This document shows positions 36,275 to 48,100 of a DNA stretch of 64,000 nucleotides, piece after piece (position 1 is the first letter of the stretch; each line of letters opens with the position of its first letter). The notes beneath the pieces were generated by a model. It had not been told where the DNA came from, ran no database searches, and saw nothing but the letters and a program-made list of their open reading frames with translations. A program made the translations under genes and the position numbers. Source of the DNA: Gnetum montanum (lineage: Eukaryota > Streptophyta > Gnetopsida > Gnetales > Gnetaceae); assembly GCA_015680685.1 (NCBI GenBank), contig MNCI01038206.1:103501-167500 (forward strand). Direction: 5' to 3'.

Positions 36275-37436
36275 AGATGCTATTTGCAAACGAGCTAGGC
36301 AGTACATCATCATAGGAGATAGTACCCTCTGTAGATGCTCTTTTGATGGAGTACTGCTTACTTGCGTCAACAAAGACTAGGTACAATGCATAGTAGGCGA
36401 GGTCCATGACGGATTATGCGGAGGACACGTAGCGCCACGAGCCATGGCCTCCAAAATCTATCGCTTAGGGTATTATTGGCCATACATGGAAAAAGATTAT
36501 CTTACAAAGGTCAAAACATGCAACATGTATCAACATTACACGAACCTTATACACGTGTCGCCTACAGAACTACACACGAACCAGATAACATGGTCCTTTC
36601 AACGCTGGGGCTTAGACATTATAGGGCCTATCACACCGAAATCTTCTGGAGGTCATAGCTTCATAATCACCACCACCGAATACTTCACAAAGTGGGTGGA
36701 AGCCATCCCTTTACGAAAGATCACATCGCAACAGATCTGTCACTTCATGCTAGATAACATTGTAACCAGATTTGGCCTCCCGATGACTATAGTGACCGAC
36801 AATGGGCCACAGTTTAGCAGTCTGAAAACCAAATCCTTTTGTGACAATCTTGGCATCAAACAATCTTTTTCCTCGCCCTATTACCCGCAAGCGAATGGTC
36901 AAGCTGAAGCGACAAACAAGATCATTATCAATTTACTCAAGAAAATGCTTGACAGCAACAAGAGACAGTGGCATGAAAAGATCCTTTATGTGCTATGGGT
37001 GTATCGTACCACATGCAGAATAGCTACAGACAATACGCCCTATAACCTAGTCTATGGATCTGAGGCAGTGCTGCCCCTTGAACTACAAGTTTCTTCTCTA
37101 TGAATGGTCTTCTCCATGATTATAAATGAGGCTCAATACACCAAGTCTCGGATCATGGATTTGGATTCAGTAGAGGAGAAGCGAATACAGATGCTTGATA
37201 CCATCGAAAAGTATCAAGATAAGCAGAGGCAGAAGCACCGTCATAATCCTCAACAACATCCTATCAAGAAGGGAGATTTGGTTCTCAAGGCCGTTCACGA
37301 ACCAGTAGGCAAGTTCTCTGCAAATTGAGAAGGCCCTTTCTTGGTAGTTGATGTGTATGGCAATAGCGCATTCAAGCTAGCAGATATCAATGGCAATGAG
37401 TTACCAAATCCTGTGAATCATATATATCTGAAGTAG
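36275..37436 (+). pseudogene. Integrase relic of Tat-A
   Basis: The zinc region reads EVHDGLCGGHVAPRAMAS and KVKTCNMYQHY, in which the second Cys of CxxCQ is Tyr. The core (36444-37103 open) has LDIIGPITPKSSGGHSF, VTDNGPQFSS and PQANGQAEATNK, so all three DDE residues are there. The C-terminus (37104-37436) has KKGDLVLKAVHEPVGKFS, then GPFLVVDVYGNSAFKL and LPNPVNHIYLK. Stops at 36378, 37101 and 37326 break it. Confidence 0.9.
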
Positions 37437-37439
37437 TAC

Positions 37440-38060
37440 TACATTTAGCTGCATATCCAGTGTTAACATCAGGCATGGCAACAATCGTCCGCTACGACGC
37501 TAAACTGGCAACAATCATCTGCTATGACGTAAAATTGGCACTCTCCTCATGCGTCCGCCACGACGCTAAACTCGCACTGATCGTCTGCTACGATGTAAAA
37601 ATAGCACTGCTTGCACGTGTCCACCACGATGCTAAACTAGCAACAATCGTCCGCCACGATGTAAAACTAGCAAGTTGTAACCGCCCGCTACGACGTAAAA
37701 TTGGCAGTGTTGTACAGGTCCGCCAAGATGTAAAACTGGTATTTCCTGTACGCGTCTGCCACGATGCTAAACTGGCATCGACTGTCTGCCAGGACATAAA
37801 ACTGGCATAGGTGAGTGTCCGTCTACTGAGACGTAAAACTAGCACATATTTGTCCCTGGGTCACGACCTGAAACTGACATCTACAGCACAGTCTGCTAAG
37901 ACCATAAATCAGCTCTACCACCATTCGCTAAGATATAAACTAGCATTTTTTGGTCTGCCCAGACTTTAAACTGGGACCATGGTTTGCTGGGACTTAAAAC
38001 CAGCAATGGCAGTCTACCAGGACTTAAAACTGGAACCTACAGAACGCCATCATGCAAATC
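37440..38060 (+). repeat. 3'-UTR tandem array of Tat-A, about 34-bp unit
   Basis: About 17 units spaced 28-38 bp, each with a GTCYGCYACGAYGTAAAACTGGCA-like consensus (positions of TAAAACTGGC-type cores include 37501, 37531, 37566, 37662, 37797, 37995, 38025). Hypervariable tandem repeats between integrase and 3' LTR are known for Tat elements and can seed satellites. The ORF over it is the translated repeat. Confidence 0.9.
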
Positions 38061-39230
38061 AAGCGAGCATAATCATCTCTATGCAGCTGTAAAAAATAAA
38101 TGGGGTGGGATGTTGGGACAGTCCCGGCATCGCTACCTCACAGGCATTTTGCTGATTCCTCGGATGTGTTGAAAGGCATACTACTGACCCCTCGGAGATG
38201 CCGTCACTGCACCCACTGCAGCAGTGGCATCTCTGAGAGTTTAGTTTCGCCGATCGGAGCCCCAAAGGAGTTCTCATCAAAAACGATCTTGGGGATCTCC
38301 GCTCATCATCACTATCAGGCTCTGGCTTCACAGATTCACCTAGTTGGTTCTTTGTGTAACCAGTCAGGTGTGATGAGTCTGATAATCTTTGGCAGTGATA
38401 TGTTGGGCTGAGCGTTAATAATGAAGACCCTGGCCATGTGCTACAGTTCCTCCTTCGCGGCTCGGTCACTCTATCTCACCCCAAATAGTACTTGTTTCAA
38501 CAACCTCCCCGGTGATTCGACCGAGCAATGGTGTCCTCTGTTTTCTCCTCTGGTTGCAGGTTACTTGCTACGAGGATGTCGTTCAAAGGTGCATTCATTT
38601 GAGCAGTGAAATACAGACGATGTTTTGACATGGCCACTTAGGTTAGCCTGTCCACTCAGGAGCGCATCCATGTTTTCCTCATAATCCTACCCCTAGCTCT
38701 TACTTCCCTGCATCTCCACCATCTTTTTCCCTTACGCAAAATGTGCATACGCAGCATACGCCTTCCGCATCTACATTACAACCAAGTCCATGAACCGGCG
38801 TAACGCAACTCGCCTAGTGGACGCAAAAAAAAGGGGGGGGGGTCGGCAAAATGGATGAAATATAACTCGTCTAGGCCATGTAGACGCAACACAATTCTTC
38901 TATGCAAGCCCCTTCATCTACAAAATGACAGCATAAATCCATGCAAACACAATCACAGGAGAAAGCCTAAGTGCTTATGCGTGAAAAAACTATATTCACA
39001 CATTTGCGTCTTCCCCAAACCTCACTTGAGTCTTCCCCGAACCTCTTTCCCCTCACCTATGTAAGAATTTCCTACCATACCATTTTATCTCCTATTTCCC
39101 TCATTTCTGCACTTCTACTTTGACAGGGCGACACTTGAGTAACCATTGATGAACGCTGTTGGTACTTTTACCTATCCGGTGTTTCATATTCTTTGTCGAT
39201 GTCTTTCGGGCAAGCCCTCTAAACGTCAAC
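38061..39230 (+). other. Rest of the Tat-A 3' UTR
   Basis: No pol-like coding. A minus-strand open frame of 136 codons (38469-38059) with KPEPDSDDERRSPRS is present but unsupported. A purine run, A8 followed by G10 (38825-38842), looks like an extra polypurine tract about 400 bp before the LTR. Confidence 0.5.
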
Positions 39231-39239
39231 AAAGAGGGG
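39231..39239 (+). other. Polypurine tract of Tat-A
   Basis: AAAGAGGGG, four bases before the TG of the 3' LTR at 39244. It would prime plus-strand DNA. Confidence 0.75.
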
Positions 39240-39243
39240 CCAT

Positions 39244-40834
39244 TGAAACACCATAGAAATTGTGAATCAGCCTCGGGCGAAGATTCATGATTTGGGTGAA
39301 GGTTCGCGATAGAAATCCAGAAGATAGAGCAAGGCAAAGAGGCCCGTAGCATCAAGTCTCCAAGTTCCTTACAGATTTCAATCTTACTATGTTTTTCTTT
39401 CTTTATGCTACATTATGCAAAATAGTGTAGTGTCTCTTAGCGTAATTCTACTTAGCATAGCCTGATATCAGAAGGTAACTTACTTTAGTGGATTTGATGA
39501 AACTTAAAGCCTAAGCAGCATAATATGCGACCTATCACATATTCGGCTAAGTCTTTTGCTCAGGGCTAAGTTTATGCTCCCTTACGCAAAGCAGCGTAAC
39601 GAGCATCAAGAAAGTCTAAGTCAAAGACTAAGGAAGCGCAACAGATTGACTTCTTCTTCTTTTGCAGATTGGTCGCTTTACGCTCATTACGTTACGCAGC
39701 GTGGACAAGCATAATTTATTGTAAAGTTGACCATTTTTACGCTCTATTACGCTTTGCGATGTAAATAAGCATAAAACAGCTGGCATCAACTACTCCCATG
39801 CTCTATTGCACTCTGCCACGCGACGCAGCGTAAACAAGTGTAATACAGCGTAAAGTCGGCTAAAGCAGTACCAGATACGCATCTGCTATCCACACGCACA
39901 ATACGTTGATGAGTGTATTGTGCGTAATCATGAAGCGGCTTTAGCGGGAGTGGTCGATAGCGTACTTTGCTCACCTTCCCGAAAATGTGACACAACATAG
40001 CTAGTTTCAACACAAATTTGGTCAAGTCAACGGTATTTTGAAGGTTCAAAACACGTGTCATCAGGGTTATGCCTTCTCCACATGTTGTCGAACTTATAAA
40101 TACTTTAGTTGGCAAAGAAACAAAGGAGGCATCTTGAACTTTTGGCAGCATCATCTTTTAGCAGAGACAGAGACATTTGCTTGAGCATTGGTAGCAGGAG
40201 CAATTAGTCCTTTAGCGAAGATACAGTTCTCTCCATTGGCTATCATTGGCAGTTTTGAGCAGAGACTACCGAAGGCAAAGGGAAGAGATCAGAGATTGAG
40301 AGATCATCTGGTGTGGTTGGCAAGATCTATTGATCAGAAATAGTTGATCGATAGACATTCAGGCTTGACCTTCCTTGCATCCCATCTTTGGCTTATGAGG
40401 TAGATCGAACTCCATTCTGTACTCCTTGTTGAACAGTTTTCTTGTTATTTTGTGTATACTTCGCACAAGATAAGCGGAGTTTTTCATTAGAAATTTGTAT
40501 ACAATATACTCAGTTTTCGGGTCAAAGTACAAATCTTGGAATTGTGCATTTTCTTAAATCTGATTCTTCTTGTCGTGTTGACGTTGTCATTATTCCAATT
40601 TATCTATATCATTTTCTACTCCTTTTACGATTCATCGAATCAAATTATTTCGCGGAATATCTATAATATTCATCAATTTACTGATTGAGTAAGTCCCTGT
40701 CTGATCGACAAGACCGTTCAGGGCACCATGGATTCATTTTCTCTAGCACAACCCTCGCACGGGTCCGTGGTTAAGACTGTGTACATGGATTTTCGTTTGG
40801 TATTTTTCAGCTACCGACATTTTCCGTCGTTACA
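39244..40834 (+). repeat. 3' LTR of Tat-A
   Basis: 1591 bp, TGAAACACC...GTTACA, aligned end to end with 23154-24785 apart from the N-associated duplication. TATA box at 40095-40102. Followed by CTATT. Confidence 0.95.
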
Positions 40835-40839
40835 CTATT
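40835..40839. other. Target-site duplication CTATT (right)
   Basis: Matches 23149-23153. Confidence 0.9.
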
Positions 40840-41292
40840 TAGCTTATCTCACTTAATTACTTAATTAGCTTAATTATTGAGGAATGTTAAATAAATAACT
40901 AAAAACATTAAATGCATGAATAAAATATTTAAGCCATCTAGAATGATACAAGGTTTATCAAGAAGCTCATCCTTATTTCCACATACACTATCATGCTCAG
41001 GTACAATAGTGCTTGAATAAAGATCTATATACTCAATGACTCTTGCTGTGGGCACTCAAGATTATATTCTAACTTTTAAACAAAAACATTGCAAGAGCTT
41101 CACTACAACTATGATAGAATGATGCCTAAACATGATGGATTGACATGTATTTATAGGTAAGAACAAATCCTACATCAATAAGGCCATAGCAATGCATCAA
41201 ATGATGCATTAATGAGGCCTAGTTGATGGGGCCCCATCAACAAGGCCTAGTTGACGAGGCCTCATCGATGAAGCCTATCCATGAATCATCAA
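40840..41292 (-). repeat. LTR of Athila-like element 2, part 2
   Basis: Resumes the homology to 5340-5731 (GCTCAGGTACA, AGAGCTTCACTAC, minus-strand TATAAATA at 41148-41155). It contains the perfect 20-bp palindrome GTTGATGGGGCCCCATCAAC (41222-41241), near the place where the LTR of element 1 has its own palindrome. Confidence 0.7.
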
Positions 41293-41299
41293 CCAATAT

Positions 41300-42200
41300 A
41301 CCTATGATGAAGTGCTACACCACAAAAGTGGAATGTTGTTAGATCCTAGAAATAAATATAGATATAGCATTTCCTACTCCCACTCAATTCTCTCAATCAC
41401 ATCTTCACTAGAATAAAGTAGAGATACCTATTCAGCCTCACTAATGTAGAGCATAAAAAAGAAAAAGGGATAAAAAAAATAGGAGAAGAATGTCAATGAA
41501 ATTTCCAATACACTAATCATGGTGTGTTCTATCATAGAAGTGGGACATGGCTAGATCCCTAGAGATGAACTCTCCCTTACCTTAGTCATATGTAAATTTC
41601 ACACTCCTTATGTCACTCTATACTAACACTCCCTCACTACATTGAGGAAGAAATACTCGTTTAGCCTCACTAATGTAAAATATATAGAGGAATGAAAATA
41701 CATGTGGGGAAGGAATAAGAGAAAGAAAAGAGGGATATAATAAAAATATGTAAAAGTTGTAGTATACAAAAATAGAGAGTATAAACAATAAGAGGAGAAA
41801 AGAGGATATCATCCATACGCCTATCATGAGGATGGTGCTATGTCACAAAAGTTGGGCATGGCTAAATCCCACATACTATATGATCAAAATGATGTTATAT
41901 ATCCTATTAAGAAAATCCCTTCCTATCACACTCAATCACACTCTTACATAAAGTAATGAGATATACAGTTATTCAAAAACTTCACTAGTTTAGCTGAGCA
42001 CATAAAGTAGAATGGGATAGATAGCATAGGAAAAAATATATATATAAAATAGCTACAGAAATAGTAGAATATGAGATAGAGAAGGGGAAGCAAAATAATT
42101 CAAGAAAAATAGAATTTATAGAAAACCTATTTTTTCAGTGTATTATGTACCCTATCATAGTAGAAATGAACTAATAAAAAGTAAACTAGCACTAGAAGAA
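41300..42200. repeat. Diverged tandem repeat, about 215-320 bp spacing
   Basis: Three or four poor copies share CATGGCTAGATCCC (about 41332, 41551, 41856) and TTCAGCCTCACTAATGTA (41431, 41661, 41980). It lies just downstream of the minus-strand Tat integrase relic, the place of a Tat 3' UTR. Confidence 0.5.
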
Positions 42201-42239
42201 CACTCGTTCAGTCTTGAACAACCAATAGTTTCAATGATG

Positions 42240-43075
42240 TAGTGTGAATATATGTAGTAGAGCTTTAGGTAGGTCTTGTTCATAGGATTTGGAAACTAAT
42301 TATCTTTCATATAATATAGAATATAGGTATTAGTTTGTAGAGAATAAACCACTAGAAAAGGATCCTATTAGTTAGAAGAGAAATTTGTGTCTCTGGAGTT
42401 TAGAAAATAATAAAGCATCATATCATCTTCATGAATTTCTCTAACTTGAACATGTTTGAAATGATAATGTTAAATATCTACTTTATATTCATGAAAGTGA
42501 TGAAGAATATCTTGCTAATGTTCTTCAATAAGATCCAACTCAATGCATTGCATGTTGGTTTTTTACTGATTTGAACACCAAACATGAAAAGATGGGACAT
42601 GGAGCTCAATTGGTAAGATTACCTTAGAACCATAAGTTAGAAAATAGAAATTATGACCAATAGTTATACAAAAAGTAATATAATAGACAAAGAGGACATA
42701 GGATAGTTATATATGCCAACTGTATAAGGTTTTATTGACCATGGTATGAAGAAAGTAAATAAGAGTTTTATTGGTTAACATAGGCTAACTATTATAGTGA
42801 GGGTAGTAAACTAATGAAAAAGATTGAATGATGTGATACATGGAATAAAAATTTGATACCTTCTTACTTTTGAACTCAGTTCTTTATCAGTTACAATTTA
42901 AAGAGGTATGTCAAAGAAAATTATTACATGGTTAAGGATGAAGTAGAAGATGAAGTTGGACTTGGTGGAATATATAGCAATATGTTTTACATGCTTAGTG
43001 AAATATTCCATAGTAATTAGAATGAATTCATGTCCACTAGATAAAAGAGGAAAGATAGAACCAATCCATTTTTGA
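42240..43075 (-). pseudogene. Orphan Tat-type integrase relic
   Basis: Minus-strand reading in pieces: GSIFPLLSSGHEFILITMEYF (start of the core, compare Tat-A GPITPKSSGGHSF), IVTDKELSS (VTDNGPQFS), LTYGSKVILPIELHVP (LVYGSEAVLPLELQVS), then FPNPMNKTYLKLYY at the C-terminus (LPNPVNHIYLK). Stops and frameshifts are frequent. It is a third Tat copy, distinct from Tat-A and Tat-B. Confidence 0.65.
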
Positions 43076-45149
43076 AAGGGCCATATGATCTAACACATGT
43101 TAACCTCCTATGAAAGAATGTAGATGAGAGTTTGGTAAAGATCACTTGGAGAAGTAGAAAATATAGATAGACAACTCTATTCATTTAGGCTAGAATAAAA
43201 AAGTTAAAATTTCCATTTGAAAGATAACATAAAAAACTAAAATAATAATATCAAAAGCTTGTAGATGTCAAAATATCGAGAGTGCATGTTGTTTTTAAGA
43301 GAGAAAAGTAATGGAAAAGGGAAAAGTTATATATGAAAGCTTTCATTTGTATCAAGTGTATTGAAAAGTCAATGCACAAGCAAGTGAAAATTATAGCAAA
43401 GAAAGTTTCCAAAAATATCATGGCAAGTGATAGTAGCAACAATTAGGGGACCAAGAGTGGATCCACTAGAAACAAGAAATTTCCTTATTCCTAGTCACTT
43501 TCTTATAGGACTCAACCATAAGTTACCCAAATCCTAGCTATGAATTTTTGTCAAGTTTTACTATCATTATGGTTTCACCATAATAGCTATTCTTGAAATT
43601 TTGCAAAATTTGTAAGATCTTACAAGTTAGATGAAATGCTAGGATTGAATCTAATGTTTCTTAATAATGTAGAGTAATTTTCAAGCTTAGAATTGAAGCT
43701 TTTAATTCAATTTTCTCATGAGATCAAGAACCCCATCACATAGCTTAAGATTTGAGGATGTTAGAAGTTTTCAGATTTGTGACAAGACATTAAGTACATG
43801 TGTTAATCTTCTAGTTTATATTCCCAATATAATATAAATGCATCAAAATCTAGGTTTCATAGAAGATTTTTGAAATGAAGTTAAGTCGAATCACGAATTT
43901 AACATTCTTGCTCTAGTGCATTGAGCAAAAACATAATTAGGGCAAAAAATCTTATAATTTTACATTATTCTTAGTTCAATCTATCATATGCATAAGATAG
44001 CACTAGTAAACATGTAGTGGAATTGACATATTCATGAGTAGATACACAATCCTTCTTATAAAATCTTGAGAAACATGATTTTGGGATCTTTCTCATGAGG
44101 AATACAATGTGGAAAAAACATTATGGAAGATTTCAATGTGAGAGCACTTTTGCCAAGCATTAACTATTAGGGAAGGATAGAATGGCATCGCATGTCAAAA
44201 ATTCTTCTTGACGTGGAACATCAAGAATTTTAACATGAGGACAAGACACCTTTTCCAAATGCTAGGTAGAAAATAAAATGATATTCTACATCGAAAGAAC
44301 TAATGTAAAACATTATAGTTGTATTAGATATTTTTGCAAAATATCTAATTTTAATTTTAATTCTTCACATTAATTTATGCCAAAATGAAACATAAAAATT
44401 ATAGTTTGTAGTAAGATAAAGAAAATTTTCTAACATAAGTTCTTTTGACAAATACCCTTGAAAATTTACAACCATGTAGCGATATCAACTTATACCTTTG
44501 TAGTCTAATTTACACATTACTTACATGCACCATCTTATTTTGCTTTATTTAACTTTTAGTTTGCATATTGCCTAAAGTTTATACTTATTTTCATTTTTAC
44601 TTATTAAAGCCTTTTCTTTTCTCTTTTAGCATGTTAAAAACATAAAAACACCATAAAAAATTTAAAACTAGAAAAATTGATAAAATGTTTAAAAGAAAAA
44701 ATAAACAAAAATCATTTCCCTTTACAAATCTTATGGCCTAACAAGGCCTTAAACTCGCAAAACATTATAACCTATTTACCTTCTAGTTTACAACATTGAT
44801 GGCCTAGTCAATTTTACCTTTTGATTACATTATAACCATGTAAGATAATCAATGTATCCCTATAGCCTAAGAAAAAACATATAACACATGACATATTCAA
44901 AACATTGAACATGAACAAAACCATAATGCTAGAATAATGTAACCAAGACTAAAACTAAAACTTAAAATTAAAATTTTTATAACATAATAGCCATAGCCAC
45001 CCAATGCGGAAAAATTCTTAAACAATACATCATAAAATAATAAAACTATCCACAACTAAATCATTGGCTAACACTAGCAATAACATCAAGGTCAAAATCA
45101 AACATGATCATCAATAGAATAATTGACAATAGACAATTGGTGATGCTAG
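43076..45149. other. AT-rich stretch with short relic of intron repeats
   Basis: I read no RT or RNase H here on either strand, although a Tat element with the preceding integrase should have them on the minus strand. At 44730-44870 ATGGCCTAACAAGGCCTTAAACTCGC resembles the repeats at 29050-29290. Confidence 0.4.
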
Positions 45150-48100
45150 GGGCTATCTAGAGGAGGAGGTGAAGGGTCATTTCCACCCTCACCACTAGGG
45201 CTGCCAATATCACCTAGTGCCTATGACATGACAACATAAGGACAATTAGAAATCAATGCACAATAAAACAAGCTAATAACCTAAACAAAAATAAATCATG
45301 ATAGAATTATATAACAAACAAACCTAAAGAGACTTTGACATGATGTATTCTAGGGGAAGATGTTGAAGCCCAACCTTGAAATGATGGAGGATTTGGCCTT
45401 CCATCATATGGGCCCAATCCACATTCCTAAGATTAACACCCATAATGATGTTGCTCTCATCAATATCTATCCATGTTGGTATCTCCTATGACACTGTAGT
45501 GGTAGAAACTTCACCTATAGTTGTAGAAACCTGAGTAGAGGATTTAGCCATAGTGAAAGTGCCTTCAAATAATTTGTAGGTGCTTTTGGCTTAAATTTCC
45601 TTTATGAATAGCATCAACTTATGTCATTCAATAGTCTTCTCTTTTGGCCACTTTAGATAATACTTACAATAAGCTTTGTACTTATTTTTGTGGTCTTTTT
45701 TTGCCTAGACCCACTCTAGGATCCAAGCACAATAATCCTTTCACTCTTTGGCTTTGTGGGTGATTAGGTCCATCTACAACTGCTACTTCATCATCTCCCT
45801 ACCAAGGTCAACCTTGTCATGGATGAAATTCTAGTAGCAAGCCCATGTGATCTGCTTGATTCACAAGGATACTGTGTTAACCACATGGGCTTCCACAAAG
45901 ACCTTACGATCCTATAGATCATTGATCACCTAGGCTTGTCTCTTGTTCTCCTCCTTTAAGGCAACAACCTATTCCCATACGAATTTGTTTAACCTTTGGG
46001 ACTCCCATGAATTTTTTACACATGAAACTATAAGATGAGTTGCACTTTCATATAACTTCTATGGAACATTTTCCACTTTAGGAGGAAGACTAGGTAATGA
46101 GTCTATCTCCATGTTATGGCTTGGATCCCATGCAACCTTAGGCATTGAAAGAAATACGACCATAAAGAATAGTCATAAATGCAACATATAACTAATATAC
46201 CTCTAAAAACCAACATAAAATAATTAAGGAAAGAAAACAAAGTTCTTACCAATTTTGGGAGCAACTTTTTGCAACTAATGGATGATGTCCTTAGCTACTT
46301 TATGCATGAAATCTACCTTATTTAGAACCTCAACCCATGGTTTCATGTGAAATGTAGAAGTAGAGGCATCTACCTAGGGCTTGGTAGCTATAACAAGTAT
46401 AAGAGTTGACAAATAGTTATAACAAAACTTAAACAAAAAAACTAATAAAATATAAAAAATTACATAAAAGAATCTTCATAAATAGTTCCTCCTCATCTAG
46501 GATGATAATTCGAGGTTCCCCTAGCAATAGTTTTCCAAACAAGGAATCTAGATCATCCAATGCAATTTTGGCCAACCCCTCCTCCTCATGCTACTATAGG
46601 AGTGCCTCCTCTAGCAACCTCTACTGCTCTATTTCTGGTACAACTTGGGTTACCAAGTCTTGTTTCTTGTCTACAAAACTACAAGCCCAAAACATTAGAA
46701 CAACTCGAGAAAATAATGATACAACCTCATAACCTTAAAACCTTAAAACATAAAACATAGAATAATCTAAGTACAAAATGAAATTAGAGCATACTTGTTA
46801 CTGCCTCATGTGTCTAGCTAAACTTAAGGCTAAGCCTCCTCTTAGAAGGCTACTCAATGGTTGGTACTACTTCTTCTACCATGGGCTGCTTCAATGTTGC
46901 TTTTGCTACCCCATTAGCTTCCACACACAACTCCTTGGCCCTCTCAATGTTGGCCCACTCAATGTGAGGATCAATCTACATGCTATCATGGGAAGCATGA
47001 TGCCTACCACTAACTCTCTTAGTGATGATAGATAATGATTCCCCAACATTATTCTATGGATTTTAAACCTACATGGTTGGACAAATGTGCTTTATCCAAG
47101 GCTTAGAAAGTTGGGGTGGATCTTGGCTTATCCATCATCCATCCCTCCTTACCACCAAGTACTCCATGAATCTTTTTAAATATGATGCAAAAAATGCATA
47201 TTACATGTTGTGGTGATATCATCACAAAGTTTAAGGATTTCATCCCATAGCGTAGAGGCCAAGTGAGTGGCCTAGTTAAACTAAGCACCTTCTATTAGAA
47301 CCTTCATCATGGTCCATACTTGGGCGATGACAATTACCCTTTTCTATGACAATAGCTTACGGAAGGCATTGGATCTAAAAAAGGGATAATACTCCCTTGA
47401 TTTTGGCACTAGGAAATCCTCAAGGTGAACCTATAATTGCCCCAACAAGCACCCAATCATGACTCCACCTCCTCTCAATGGCCAACCTCCTTTGCTAGTT
47501 TGGTGGCAACTCTCATCACTTCAATGGGAACACCAAAGAGGTTGTAAAAGGTAGCCTCATTGATGGGAAAGGTGATTGACACATTATGAACCTTGGTGAT
47601 GAACTTCTTGGCTCCTTTGTCAAAGGTTTCAATAATGTTCACCATCTTAGCAGCAAGGATGATTAGACTAGGAGCCATGAAAAGATCAAGCAAGCTGCAT
47701 GATCAATGCTTGCTTAAATATTTCTAGGTGTTCTTTCATTTAACCAACACTGTGCTAATTCCACCTCACCAATTTTCAAGATGAATGTCTCTATAGGACA
47801 TCTTGAAATAACCAAGGTGACATTGGATGAGGTAGAAGCCCTTGTAAGACAACACAAAAAATAGCTAGTTAGCTTAGGCATAAACCATATAACCAAAATA
47901 TAAGAATGAAAAATTAAAACCATATTAATTAAGATCATGAAGTTGTTTAAAATCAAAATAACCTTTTATCTTGTAGCCATAAAAACATAACAAACCAAAA
48001 TAAAAACCTTTCTTGCCTTTCTTCTTTTTGCTTAATGAGGGTTGTGCGGAGGTCCCAATGGTGGTGCCTTCTTTTGAAATATGTTTAGGCATCACCCAAC

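Larger units (their letters stand above)
23154..40834 (+). mobile_element. Tat-A: near-complete Tat-lineage Ty3 retrotransposon
   Basis: 17.7 kb with two LTRs of about 1.6 kb, TG...CA ends, 5-bp target duplication, PBS, gag with zinc knuckle, protease, a 5.2-kb candidate intron holding an antisense gene, RT, RNase H, a second (archaeal-type) RNase H, integrase, a tandem-repeat 3' UTR and a PPT. The second RNase H after the normal one is diagnostic of the Tat branch (Ogre, Retand and relatives). The frame is broken in many places, so it is not autonomous now. The LTRs differ by about a dozen changes in the first 115 bp, nearly all transitions, and less densely elsewhere. Confidence 0.95.

Noticed and set aside
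37588-37845. Open frames on both strands over the 3' UTR array
   Set aside because: Translated tandem repeats; length reflects a repeat unit without stops, not a gene.
37440-38060. CRISPR-like regularly spaced repeats
   Set aside because: Units are diverged tandem monomers with no unique spacers, in a plant retrotransposon 3' UTR.
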